Shown one piece after another: positions 6,067-13,873 of a DNA stretch of 17,490 nucleotides. Position 1 is the first letter of the stretch, and each line of letters opens with the position of its first letter. The stretch is from positions 1 through 17,490 of the forward strand of contig QMPN01000033.1 of NCBI GenBank assembly GCA_003648575.1. Reading direction: 5' to 3'. The notes beneath the pieces were generated by a model. The model worked only from the letters and a program-made list of their open reading frames with translations, did not search any database and had not been told where the DNA came from. Origin of the DNA: Bacteroidota bacterium (GTDB lineage: Bacteria; Bacteroidota; Bacteroidia; Bacteroidales; B18-G4). Position numbers and translations under genes: made by a program.

Positions 6067-7467
6067 ATGGGAAGTCGTAATAAAACATATAAACTACTCC
6101 TTATTAATCCAGTGAGCAGACGCCGGCAAGGGCTTAAGTCGGATAGGGATTCCATCTATCCTCCCATGGCTCTTGGCATTATTGCAGCTCTCACTCCTCT
6201 CAATTGGGAAGTGGAGATCCTGGATGAGAATTTCACAGAGTTTGAATACAAGGATGCAGACCTGGTAGGTTTAACCTCACTCACAGCTACAATAAACAGG
6301 TGCTACGAGATAGCCGGGGAGTTTCGCAAGAATAAGATCCCAACCGTGATTGGGGGTATACACGCCTCCATGATGCCACAGGAGGCTTCTCAATACGTTG
6401 ATTCAGTTGTCGTTGGTGAAGCAGAGAGCATCTGGCATGAACTTCTGCATGATTTTGAAAAAAATAGCCTGAAGAAATACTATCATGCAAAAATTTCTTC
6501 CCTGGTAAATGCTCCATCACCCGATATCAGTTTGTATAATCCGGGCTACAAATTTGGCAGCGTGCAAACCACCAGGGGATGCCCCATGAGCTGTGAGTTT
6601 TGTTCGGTCCACACCTTTAATGGAAGTAAATACCGGCTCCGCCCTGTCGACAAATCTGTATCAGACTTTATTTCCACCGACAAGGACCTGGTTTATATTG
6701 TCGATGATAACTTCGTAGGATACAGCAAGGCCGCACGGAATCATGCCCTGGCATTTTTCAAAGGGGTAGCGAAGGGCGGAGTTAAGAAGGACTGGGTTGG
6801 GTCTGCATCCATGAATATAGCCGAGGATGAAGAATTGCTTGAATGGGCAGCCAAAAGCGGATGCAAATTTATCTTCCTGGGCATAGAGTCGGAACTTATT
6901 GATCAGCTGGAAAAAGTAAACAAGCAGGTCAACCTCAAGATTGGAGTAGATAAGTATGCCGAAGTTTACAAAAAGATTCACAAATATGCGATATCGGCCA
7001 TGGGGGCATTTATTTTTGGCCTTGAGAATGATACTCCAGAAACTATTTATAATAGAACCTCCTACATGCTGGACGCTGATATCGATATCATGCAGGCGAC
7101 CATTCTCACACCATTGCCAGGAACAGAATTATACTGTCGTTTGCTTTCGGAAGGCCGATTGCTTCATACCAATTACCCCGACGACTGGGAAAGATATAAT
7201 TTCACTGAGGTCGTTTTCAAACCAGCTAAGATGAGTCCACAGGAATTCCAAGACGCTGCTTACGATAATTGGGAAAGGATCTATGATTTAAAAACACTCC
7301 GAAAAAAATTCCTGAAGACCCTTCAACTGACCAAAAACCCGACAACAGCTGTTTGGGGAATAAATTTAAATCTGCAAATGAGAAATTTTGTTTTTGAAGG
7401 GAAGAAAGAGATGCTTGATACCGAGTCAGCATTCCCGGGATTGCTGGATGGAATAAAATTGAGATAA
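6067..7467 (+). CDS. B12-binding domain radical SAM protein, copy 2
   Basis: This is a 466-aa paralog of the preceding gene with the same architecture. The cobalamin-binding-like domain covers about residues 9-130. The radical SAM motif C172-x3-C176-x2-C179 (GCPMSCEFC) has the same numbering as copy 1, and a C-terminal extension of ~110 residues follows. By eye 35 of the first 60 residues are identical to copy 1, and conservation continues to the end. Its ATG at 6067 directly abuts the TAA (6064-6066) of copy 1, so the two are surely co-transcribed and probably translationally coupled. They look like an old tandem duplication retained as two functional enzymes, either acting at successive positions or as a heteromer. 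All cluster cysteines are present in both, so neither is an obvious inactive partner. The FAAL-ACP gene begins 31 bp downstream. Confidence 0.88.
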   Translation: MGSRNKTYKLLLINPVSRRRQGLKSDRDSIYPPMALGIIAALTPLNWEVEILDENFTEFEYKDADLVGLTSLTATINRCYEIAGEFRKNKIPTVIGGIHASMMPQEASQYVDSVVVGEAESIWHELLHDFEKNSLKKYYHAKISSLVNAPSPDISLYNPGYKFGSVQTTRGCPMSCEFCSVHTFNGSKYRLRPVDKSVSDFISTDKDLVYIVDDNFVGYSKAARNHALAFFKGVAKGGVKKDWVGSASMNIAEDEELLEWAAKSGCKFIFLGIESELIDQLEKVNKQVNLKIGVDKYAEVYKKIHKYAISAMGAFIFGLENDTPETIYNRTSYMLDADIDIMQATILTPLPGTELYCRLLSEGRLLHTNYPDDWERYNFTEVVFKPAKMSPQEFQDAAYDNWERIYDLKTLRKKFLKTLQLTKNPTTAVWGINLNLQMRNFVFEGKKEMLDTESAFPGLLDGIKLR

Positions 7468-7470
7468 TAT

Positions 7471-7478
7471 TACCTTTG
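7471..7478 (+). promoter_or_regulatory. Putative secondary -7 box before the FAAL-ACP gene
   Basis: TACCTTTG matches TAnnTTTG in the 31-bp gap after radical SAM copy 2, 20 nt before the FAAL ATG. It may give the ligase gene extra transcription independent of the operon promoter. Confidence 0.35.
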
Positions 7479-7498
7479 AAGCCTTATTCAGAAACTCC

Positions 7499-9550
7499 AT
7501 GAGCGGTATTCCTGCACAAATATTATCATCAAGCGACGACATCCATGCCTATCCTGCACCGGACATGGTCTCCCTCCTGCTGAAAAATGCAGAAAAGTTT
7601 AGAGATAAGGCACTATACATTTTTCTCGACGATGGCGTCAATGAATCATTGAGGATCAGCTACAGGGATGTCGTGATGAAAGCAAAGGCCGTTGCGGCAG
7701 AGCTCCAAAAAAATGATAAAAAAGGAGATCATATCTTATTACTTTTCCCTGCCGGGATAGAGTTTGTCATTTCTTTATATGGATGCTTTTTGGCAGGAAT
7801 GGTAGCCATACCGGCATACCCTCCCAGACGTAGAAAGGTAGATCCAAGATTCCTTTCTATAATTCATGATGCAAGTCCCTCAGCTATTCTGACAACAAAA
7901 CAGATTCACAGTGACCTGGAACAACTCAATTTGGGTGAGATTGAAAGCGATAATATCAATTTACTAATCTATGAAACTATCCGGGAAGATCAGGCCCAGG
8001 AATGGATCGATCCACAAGTTAAACCTGACGATATGCTGCTCCTGCAATATACTTCAGGATCAACCGGAACACCCAAAGGGATCATGGTCTCGCATGGCAA
8101 TATGATCCACGACTCTGAATGCATCAAGCAGTCATTTGGTTTTGATGAAAATATGGTGGTAGTGAACTGGCTCCCGAATTTCCACGATATGGGTTTGATC
8201 GGGAACCTCATCCAGCCGGCCTATGTCGGTGGGTCGGTAGTGAGCATGACACCTATCAGGTTTATACAGGATCCTGTTAACTGGTTGAAATGTATCACAA
8301 AATATAAGGGAACCTGCTCAGGAGCACCCAACTTTGCTTACGACTACTGTGTAGATAAAATTCCTTCCGAATCAGTTGAGCAACTTGACCTGAGCACGCT
8401 AAATGTGCTGTATAATGGATCTGAACCAATCCGGAAACAAACCCTGGAGAGGTTTACCCATCATTTCAAGCACGCTAAATTTTCTTCAAAGCAGTTTTTT
8501 CCGTGTTACGGAATGGCAGAAACAGTATTAATCATCACGGGAGGTGATTTTAAAGCAGAGCCTGTGTATTTCAATGCCGATGCCAAGTCACTCGAAAATA
8601 ACAAAGCGATCCTTGCCGATGAAGGAAAAGAATCCAGGTACCTTACAGCCTGCGGCTTCCCATGGCTGGGAATGAGCGTGATGATCGTGACGCCAGAAAC
8701 TAAACTTCCCTGTCAGCAGGGCGAGATTGGCGAAATATGGGCAAAAGGAGGTTCAGTGGCACAAGGATACTGGAACAAGCCTGAAGCAACGAAAGAAACA
8801 TTTCACGCCTATATTGAAGGAACAGATGACGGCCCATGGCTGCGCACCGGTGACCTGGGATTCATTCATGAAGGACAACTGTACGTGAGCGGGCGCCTGA
8901 AAGACCTCATCATCATACGTGGATCGAATTTCTCCCCAAATGATATTGAACATAGTGTAGAGAATTGCCATGAAGCATTGCGGAAAAATGCCAGTGCGGC
9001 CTTTTCCATGGATATTGACGATGAAGAAAAACTGATCATTATCCAGGAAATTGAAAGGGCATATATGCGGGATTTCGATGAAGATGAGATCTTCGAAAAC
9101 ATCAGAAATGCTGTCTTTGCCGATCATGGCATCCAACCCGACATTATCCTGCTCACCAGGATGGGGAGCATCAAAAAGACCTCCAGTGGGAAGACACAGC
9201 GCTTCGCTATGAGGGCTGTTTGGAAAAATAAAGAGCTTGATGTGCTGGCTGAATGGGAGAAAAAAGAAACGAAAGAAAATATAGCATCTGCCATCGGCTT
9301 CCGCCCCGAATTCATGCGTGAGTGGATGATCAACTGGATGGCACATACACTAGAACTGGAACCGGGTAAAATTAATCCGGACAAGCCGGTGTCAGCTTAC
9401 GGACTTGACTCTATCAAAGCAGTAAGTCTTGAGCGTGATGTTAATAAACAATTCGGTGTAGAATGGCCTATTGAATCATTTCTGAGAGAAAACTCTATTA
9501 ATGATCTCGTAGAAGTAGGTGTCAGAATATTGAAAAGCAAAAATCAATAA
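7499..9550 (+). CDS. Fatty acyl-AMP ligase fused to an acyl carrier protein domain (FAAL-ACP)
   Basis: This 683-aa didomain protein has an adenylation domain (about 1-585) of the fatty acyl-AMP ligase type. The ATP loop is YTSGSTGTPKG (184-194), followed by WLPNFHDMGLIG (224-235), YGMAET (337-342), TGD (450-452), GRLKD (466-470) and catalytic Lys565 in TSSGKTQR. Residues 600-683 form a carrier domain with Ser638 in YGLDSIKAVSLE. FAALs activate free fatty acids as acyl-adenylates and pass them to a phosphopantetheine arm rather than to CoA. Here the acceptor is supplied in cis, so the protein should self-load an acyl chain. That makes it the likely entry point of the pathway, feeding the KASIII enzymes or the radical SAM pair. 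No further PKS/NRPS module is attached. The 3' end overlaps the convergent KASIII-B gene by 7 bp. Confidence 0.92.
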   Translation: MSGIPAQILSSSDDIHAYPAPDMVSLLLKNAEKFRDKALYIFLDDGVNESLRISYRDVVMKAKAVAAELQKNDKKGDHILLLFPAGIEFVISLYGCFLAGMVAIPAYPPRRRKVDPRFLSIIHDASPSAILTTKQIHSDLEQLNLGEIESDNINLLIYETIREDQAQEWIDPQVKPDDMLLLQYTSGSTGTPKGIMVSHGNMIHDSECIKQSFGFDENMVVVNWLPNFHDMGLIGNLIQPAYVGGSVVSMTPIRFIQDPVNWLKCITKYKGTCSGAPNFAYDYCVDKIPSESVEQLDLSTLNVLYNGSEPIRKQTLERFTHHFKHAKFSSKQFFPCYGMAETVLIITGGDFKAEPVYFNADAKSLENNKAILADEGKESRYLTACGFPWLGMSVMIVTPETKLPCQQGEIGEIWAKGGSVAQGYWNKPEATKETFHAYIEGTDDGPWLRTGDLGFIHEGQLYVSGRLKDLIIIRGSNFSPNDIEHSVENCHEALRKNASAAFSMDIDDEEKLIIIQEIERAYMRDFDEDEIFENIRNAVFADHGIQPDIILLTRMGSIKKTSSGKTQRFAMRAVWKNKELDVLAEWEKKETKENIASAIGFRPEFMREWMINWMAHTLELEPGKINPDKPVSAYGLDSIKAVSLERDVNKQFGVEWPIESFLRENSINDLVEVGVRILKSKNQ

Positions 9551-10560
9551 TTAACTACGCACGCAGCCCAGGAAAAGCCAACACCAAATCCCGCAAGAAC
9601 CAGTGTATCGCCCCTATTAACTTTACCATCAGCAATAGCATGGTATAATGCGATAGGAATGGTTGAAGCGACGGTGTTGCCGCAATTCTCCAGGTGGTAA
9701 AGGGTTTTTTCTTTCGGGATCTTCATCTTTCGGAAGATGCTTTCGAGTATGATCTGGTTGGCCTGGTGTAAGACATACATGTCAACATCATTTTCAGTAA
9801 TACCCGACTTTTCTAGCAATTGTCTTATCATGTTGGGAACCATCTCTACCGAGAAGGTAAATATCCTGGACCCGTTCATATAAAAGTTTCTGTCGTTGCG
9901 GATATTGCCAGCCTCATCGGTATAATCCTTTGCGTCATTCTTAAGGTAGGGGAAACGTGCGCCACCATCCTTGATAATGATGGCATCATATCCCTTGCCA
10001 TCGGTTCCAAATACAAAATCGCCAATACCTGATTGGGAAGCCTCTTCATTCGATGTAACCAGTGTGGCTGACGCTCCGTCGCCGAAAATGGCCCGGTTGC
10101 TTTTATCATCAGGGTGGATCAGTTCAGAAATATTTACGGCTGTTAGAAGAAGTACGTTCCTAGCATTCCCGGTGGCAATAAGGCCATTGGCAACACTCAG
10201 GCTATAAATAAATCCTGTGCAACCCTGGTTGATATCCAGCGCCCCTGCTTGCTGTGGGATGCTCAGTCGGTCCTGCAAAATACAGGCTGTAGACGGGGTG
10301 ATAAAATCTGCTCCCTGGGCGCAAAAAATGATATGGTCGATCGCAGCGGGGCTGATGTCATGTTCAGCAAACAGCTTTTTAGCAGCTTCAAAGGCCAGAT
10401 CCGCTGCAGTCTCATCATCTGCGGCAATATGCCTTTTCTTTACGCCTGTCAGCCGGGTCAGATCGTCGATCTTAAGATCCGGGAACTTCACCGCCAGGTC
10501 GTTATTGGTGAGAACCTGATCAGGAAGATGGTAGCTGATGGCTTTTATATAGCTTCTCAT
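9544..10560 (-). CDS. 3-oxoacyl-ACP synthase III family protein (KASIII-B)
   Basis: This is a 338-aa KASIII-type condensing enzyme with an intact triad: Cys114 (NQGCTG), His265 (VLHQAN) and Asn295 (NCGNTVAS). The glycine-rich FGVGFSWAA is near the C-terminus. It shares with KASIII-A the GYDAIII-x-DGG segment, overall length and the TGVKKRHIA-like N-terminal motif, so it is a paralog of the same subfamily. Its ATG overlaps the end of the TMTC-like glycosyltransferase gene in an ATGA arrangement, so it is the distal gene of that minus-strand operon. It has no ACP or reductase beside it on its own strand. It may draw on the neighbouring stand-alone ACP or on the carrier domain of FAAL-ACP, whose gene ends against it. 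The substrate is unknown, and the two KASIIIs could act on different acyl groups or together as a heterodimer. Confidence 0.9.
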   Translation of the reverse strand: MRSYIKAISYHLPDQVLTNNDLAVKFPDLKIDDLTRLTGVKKRHIAADDETAADLAFEAAKKLFAEHDISPAAIDHIIFCAQGADFITPSTACILQDRLSIPQQAGALDINQGCTGFIYSLSVANGLIATGNARNVLLLTAVNISELIHPDDKSNRAIFGDGASATLVTSNEEASQSGIGDFVFGTDGKGYDAIIIKDGGARFPYLKNDAKDYTDEAGNIRNDRNFYMNGSRIFTFSVEMVPNMIRQLLEKSGITENDVDMYVLHQANQIILESIFRKMKIPKEKTLYHLENCGNTVASTIPIALYHAIADGKVNRGDTLVLAGFGVGFSWAACVVNY

Positions 10561-12599
10561 TGTTTTGGGGCCTGCATGGCCTGGGTATGCTTGTTCTTAT
10601 AGAATTGTGCCTTTTGCGTTTCCCCAATATTACTAAAATATTCGGAAAGGAAAGCAAATACTTCCGGCTGGGCATTTCGTTTGGCAGCATCCTCAAAAGC
10701 AATCACAGCGTGGAGGGTATCACCGCTCATCATATAGTAGTTCCCAAAGTTAATATAGGGCAAGGCTTCATCGGGTGAGATCCACATGATCTCTTCGTTC
10801 AGTTCAACAGCCTTGTCCAGGTCGCCCATCATAAACATCAGGTTCGCCAGTCTCGACCTCGGATTTATAATCTGACGGTTGCTGGCAATACATCGTTCAT
10901 AATAATAGATTGCAGAATCAATTTCACCAACATTTTCGTATGTAAAGCCCAGGTTGAACAATGCTTTTCCATCTCCCGGCTCAATCTCGAGGGCTTTTTT
11001 GAAGCTGGAAATCGCTCCGCGTTTAAACCTCATGAATTCTGCTGTGTCGCCTTTGGCTACCAGGTGCTCAGCTATGCGTGGATGATTATATATCATGCCC
11101 ATATTCTTCCAGGAGGAGGCATGTTCGGGCCAGATCTCAACAGCCCGCTTGAAATGCTTTAAGGCCTTGCTGATCTCGGGCATGATAAATTTAGCCACAT
11201 TCACAGGCTGGGCAAGCTCACGTTCAATCTTCCTCATGGTGGTATTGCCCATCAGGTCGTGCGCTTTTACAGAGTTTTCAAGATAAGGCATATCTGCATT
11301 GTAAAGAGAAAGATCGGTATACCATGCTGCATTTCTTTTCACAGTCTTATAGGAGTATGGGATGAGTATCAGGCCGGTGAAGATCATCACAAACATGATC
11401 CTGCTACCCTTGTTAACAGCAGATTCGGGCACAGCCTTAAACAGCTTGAAGATAAGCCAGGCCAGCACGATGGAAAAGGCTACCGAGGGGATCAGGAGGA
11501 AACGTTCACCGATGATGCCGGGGACAGGACGGTAGATGTTGGCAAACATGGCAATCGTTACCAGGAAGAAGAATAGGGCATAGGATATCACATGTTTTTC
11601 ACGTGCCTTCCAGATAGCCACTCCCAATATACCTGCATACAGAAGTATGCTCAGGATTACCCAGAGGTTCCCCAGATTCACCAAGGGGATCATGTCGTAC
11701 CCATAATAATACAGCAGGGGATGTGGAATAACCAATAGCTTGACATAATATCCCAGGCTGTACATTCCGGTGCCCAGGATATACCAGATATTATCTTCGA
11801 AATACAATGGATTATCAACCATAGATACATCGCGGATCCGGTCGAGGAACCAGAAAGGCATCATCCCGCCTATCACGATCATCAGCGTGAGCAATCCAAA
11901 AATGACCCCGATCTTCTTCCACTTCATATTCGTAAAGAAATAGAGAGTGAGAGGGAAGACAAACCAGAATGCCAGGGCAGTTGGCTTGGATAAAAATGCA
12001 ATCACGTATAGTAAGAGTCCTGCCACGAGGTATATGATCTTTGACTTATCGTGGTACTTCAGAAGCATTTGCAAGGTAAGAAGTGAGAAAAGCATGCTAA
12101 GCAGCTCATCCCTGTTTTTAAGGCTGGCCACTACCTCCGTATGTACCGGATGTGCGATAAACAGTAAGGTGATCACAAACGGAAACCAGATGGAGTATCC
12201 CCTGAAAACCCTTTGCAATACACGGTACAGCACCAGGACAAGGGTAAGATAAAGCAAGATGTTGATCATGTGTGCCACCCCTGGCATGACACCAAAATTG
12301 GCATACTCAAGTGCATATACCAGGCGGACAACCGGCCGGTATCCTAAGGATTTCTCGACCCCGTCACCTGTAGTAACAGTAGTATATGTAGTAGAAAATA
12401 TCTCTTTTACCAATCCAAATCCATGCTCTTCCACCTGAGAGTCCATGGCCTGTATGATATAATCATCCAGTGAATACAGGTTGTTCGTGGTATTTCCATA
12501 GAGCAGAAGTGTGAAGAGGATAATTACCAGTAGAAAAAAGATCTTCGTCCTTTTTTCATGGGCTAGTTGTCCGGGATCTTTGAGCTTTTTTACCATCAT
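10557..12599 (-). CDS. TMTC-like GT-C glycosyltransferase with C-terminal TPR domain
   Basis: This is a 680-aa membrane protein. The N-terminal ~420 residues hold about ten hydrophobic spans. An early extracytoplasmic DD motif (Asp45-Asp46 in YSLDDY) is followed by HPVHTEVVASLKNRDELLS (150-168), which is the hallmark of TMTC proteins and their bacterial homologs. PGIIGERFLLIPS lies near 360-372. The C-terminal part (about 474-665) carries tetratricopeptide repeats (for example ALEIEPGDGKALFNLGFTYENVG) exposed on the far side of the membrane. Animal TMTC proteins are O-mannosyltransferases of the GT-C fold. The bacterial ones are less characterised, and a polyprenyl-phosphate-sugar-dependent transferase is the natural reading. 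The nearby DPM1/GtrB-type GT2 could supply such a donor. The start is ATG at 12599, with a second ATG immediately after at 12596. It overlaps KASIII-B by 4 bp. The exact activity and acceptor are unproven. Confidence 0.82.
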   Translation of the reverse strand: MMVKKLKDPGQLAHEKRTKIFFLLVIILFTLLLYGNTTNNLYSLDDYIIQAMDSQVEEHGFGLVKEIFSTTYTTVTTGDGVEKSLGYRPVVRLVYALEYANFGVMPGVAHMINILLYLTLVLVLYRVLQRVFRGYSIWFPFVITLLFIAHPVHTEVVASLKNRDELLSMLFSLLTLQMLLKYHDKSKIIYLVAGLLLYVIAFLSKPTALAFWFVFPLTLYFFTNMKWKKIGVIFGLLTLMIVIGGMMPFWFLDRIRDVSMVDNPLYFEDNIWYILGTGMYSLGYYVKLLVIPHPLLYYYGYDMIPLVNLGNLWVILSILLYAGILGVAIWKAREKHVISYALFFFLVTIAMFANIYRPVPGIIGERFLLIPSVAFSIVLAWLIFKLFKAVPESAVNKGSRIMFVMIFTGLILIPYSYKTVKRNAAWYTDLSLYNADMPYLENSVKAHDLMGNTTMRKIERELAQPVNVAKFIMPEISKALKHFKRAVEIWPEHASSWKNMGMIYNHPRIAEHLVAKGDTAEFMRFKRGAISSFKKALEIEPGDGKALFNLGFTYENVGEIDSAIYYYERCIASNRQIINPRSRLANLMFMMGDLDKAVELNEEIMWISPDEALPYINFGNYYMMSGDTLHAVIAFEDAAKRNAQPEVFAFLSEYFSNIGETQKAQFYKNKHTQAMQAPKQ

Positions 12600-12624
12600 G
12601 AGCAGCTTATTTCTTTAGTGCTCA

Positions 12625-12632
12625 CAAAAATA
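12625..12632 (-). promoter_or_regulatory. Putative -7 box for the TMTC-like/KASIII-B operon
   Basis: The minus strand reads TATTTTTG, an exact TAnnTTTG, 25 nt upstream of the ATG at 12599. A TTTG occurs upstream (CCATTTGCC) but only about 11 nt away, too close for a normal -33 element. Confidence 0.45.
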
Positions 12633-12682
12633 GATAATTCAGGCAAATGGAAGAATGCTTTAACATTGGTTAACAATATAGG

Positions 12683-12696
12683 GTTGGGTGTTGGGT
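12683..12696. repeat. GTTGGGT heptad pair (locus C, tract 1)
   Basis: Two perfect adjacent copies of gttgggt lie here. Alone they would not be remarkable. They sit 16 bp from the longer TACTCGA tract, in the same order and orientation as the G/T-rich tracts of loci B and D. Confidence 0.5.
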
Positions 12697-12712
12697 TAAT
12701 AAAGAAACTTGA

Positions 12713-12754
12713 TACTCGATACTCGGTACTCAGTACTCAATACTAACTACTCAC
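12713..12754. repeat. TACTCGA heptad array (locus C, tract 2)
   Basis: Six units of seven bases are in register: tactcga, tactcgg, tactcag, tactcaa, tactaac and tactcac, starting at 12713. The TACT start is kept in all six, and the third to last unit positions drift progressively along the array. The final unit overlaps the TGA stop (minus strand, 12753-12751) of the alpha/beta hydrolase gene. Confidence 0.85.
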
Positions 12755-13545
12755 AGGATTTTCTTCGCAAAGCCTTCAATCGCCTTGAGTGTTTTCTTCC
12801 TGGCTTCGATATGTCCCATATGTCCAACTTTGTCGAGCACAAGGATCTCGCTGGTTGAGGGCAGTGTAGCCTGGTTTATGGTATTCTCGAAGGGGATGCG
12901 GCTATCTTGCTTACCAAGTATGAACAATACCGGCACCTTGCTATTCACCAATACCTGCAGCTTATCCGTCCGGTATTTCATTCCTTCCAGGGCAGCGATA
13001 ATGGCTTTGGGTGCGGTTGCCAGGGCATCCTCGTAAAGCTTTTTAATCTCCTTTTCGTAGAGTGGAATGTTATCCGGAGCAAAGAGTTCCGGAAAAAAGT
13101 TGAAAATAAAAGCACCCCGGTCTGAGTTTACCACTTCAATGGCCCTGTTACGGTTTACTTTTGCTTCGGCGGTATCGGCCATGGCATGGGAATGCATCAG
13201 GCCGAAGCCTTTGAGCTTTCCAGAATATTTCGCGGCAAAGGCAAGGGTAACATAGCCACCCATAGAGTGACCGATCATCAAGCAATGCTTCACCTGCAAC
13301 TCCTTGAGCACCTTATTAACAGCTGTAGCCATCTGCTCCATCAGATGGACCCTGCCAAGGCATTCGCTCTTTCCGAATCCCGGCAGGTCGATGGTGATCA
13401 CTCTGTGTTCAGCTGATAATTTGCGGGCAAAATAATCCCACATGCTCATGTTTTCCAGGAAACCATGGAGCAGGACAATGGCAGAGCCGCTGCCTTTATC
13501 ACGGAAGTAAATTTTCTTCCCCTTATAAAGTATACTTCCTGTCAT
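12751..13545 (-). CDS. Alpha/beta fold hydrolase
   Basis: This is a 264-aa single-domain alpha/beta hydrolase. The HGFLENMSMW oxyanion-hole loop is at 27-36 and the DLPGFGKS turn at 53-60. The nucleophile is Ser94 in GHSMGG, the acid is Asp214 in GKQDSRIP, and the base is His242 in VGHMGHIE. There is no signal peptide, so it is cytoplasmic. Such enzymes cleave esters, lactones or thioesters, and the sequence does not reveal the substrate. The ATG at 13545 overlaps the stop of the preceding small membrane-protein gene by 4 bp (ATGA), implying translational coupling. The stop codon TGA lies inside the last unit of a heptad repeat. It could be an unrelated housekeeping esterase. Confidence 0.88.
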   Translation of the reverse strand: MTGSILYKGKKIYFRDKGSGSAIVLLHGFLENMSMWDYFARKLSAEHRVITIDLPGFGKSECLGRVHLMEQMATAVNKVLKELQVKHCLMIGHSMGGYVTLAFAAKYSGKLKGFGLMHSHAMADTAEAKVNRNRAIEVVNSDRGAFIFNFFPELFAPDNIPLYEKEIKKLYEDALATAPKAIIAALEGMKYRTDKLQVLVNSKVPVLFILGKQDSRIPFENTINQATLPSTSEILVLDKVGHMGHIEARKKTLKAIEGFAKKIL

Positions 13546-13781
13546 TTATCCTTACGTTCTGCTTCGTATTTATCCAATTCTTTCTTGCGCAGCTTCCCAC
13601 GCTGCACTGCAAGCCAGATGTTGAGGGGGAGATTGATCAGGGCAATGATTGCAAAGCCTGCAATTGCAGGATATAAGGCATATTCCTTTGCTGTAAAATA
13701 TAGAACAAGAGAAGTGATGATCAACACCATAGCAATGATGCGAACGATTTTCATTATACGGACTGCCTGTTCTATTTTCAT
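13542..13781 (-). CDS. Small two-span membrane protein, function unknown
   Basis: I do not recognise a family for this 79-aa protein. It has a short amphipathic basic N-terminus (MKIEQAVRIMKIVR), two hydrophobic segments (about 15-32 and 39-62) and a highly charged C-terminal tail (GKLRKKELDKYEAERKDK). This predicts a helical hairpin in the inner membrane with both ends on the same side. I chose the ATG at 13781. A GTG at 13802 would add seven residues but runs toward the GC-rich palindrome and has no support. The gene's stop overlaps the hydrolase start by 4 bp, so the two are coupled. No -7 box is found directly upstream, so it may depend on read-through from the Xaa-Pro aminopeptidase gene. 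Confidence 0.65.
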   Translation of the reverse strand: MKIEQAVRIMKIVRIIAMVLIITSLVLYFTAKEYALYPAIAGFAIIALINLPLNIWLAVQRGKLRKKELDKYEAERKDK

Positions 13782-13810
13782 ACTATTTTCTTTCCACCCC
13801 ACTCCCTAAT

Positions 13811-13858
13811 CCCCCTGCCTCCTTCTCCCCCTCTCCTCGAGGAGAGGGGGCCAGGGGG
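13811..13858. repeat. Long perfect palindrome with outer complementary arms (dispersed-repeat-like)
   Basis: The core at 13827-13850 is a perfect 24-bp palindrome whose halves are CCCCCTCTCCTC and GAGGAGAGGGGG. Outside it, ccccctg (13811-13817) can pair with cagggg-g (13852-13858), giving a larger stem. It fills most of the 92-bp gap between the aminopeptidase and the small membrane-protein gene. There is no T-run after it on either strand, so it is not a canonical intrinsic terminator. Similar CCCCTCTCC/GGAGAGGGG-GGGTGAGG elements recur between genes in many bacteria. Confidence 0.8.
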
Positions 13859-13873
13859 TGAGGTGCTTTTACT

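Noticed and set aside
8753..9346. 197-codon minus-strand open frame inside the FAAL-ACP gene
   Set aside because: It overlaps conserved adenylation and carrier motifs on the other strand, its own translation resembles nothing, and no promoter is seen.
12683..12754. Heptad arrays read as a CRISPR array
   Set aside because: Units are 7 bp and contiguous, with no unique spacers, and no cas genes are nearby.
13827..13850. Palindrome as a canonical rho-independent terminator
   Set aside because: No T-run follows the stem on either strand. It was kept as a repeat only.
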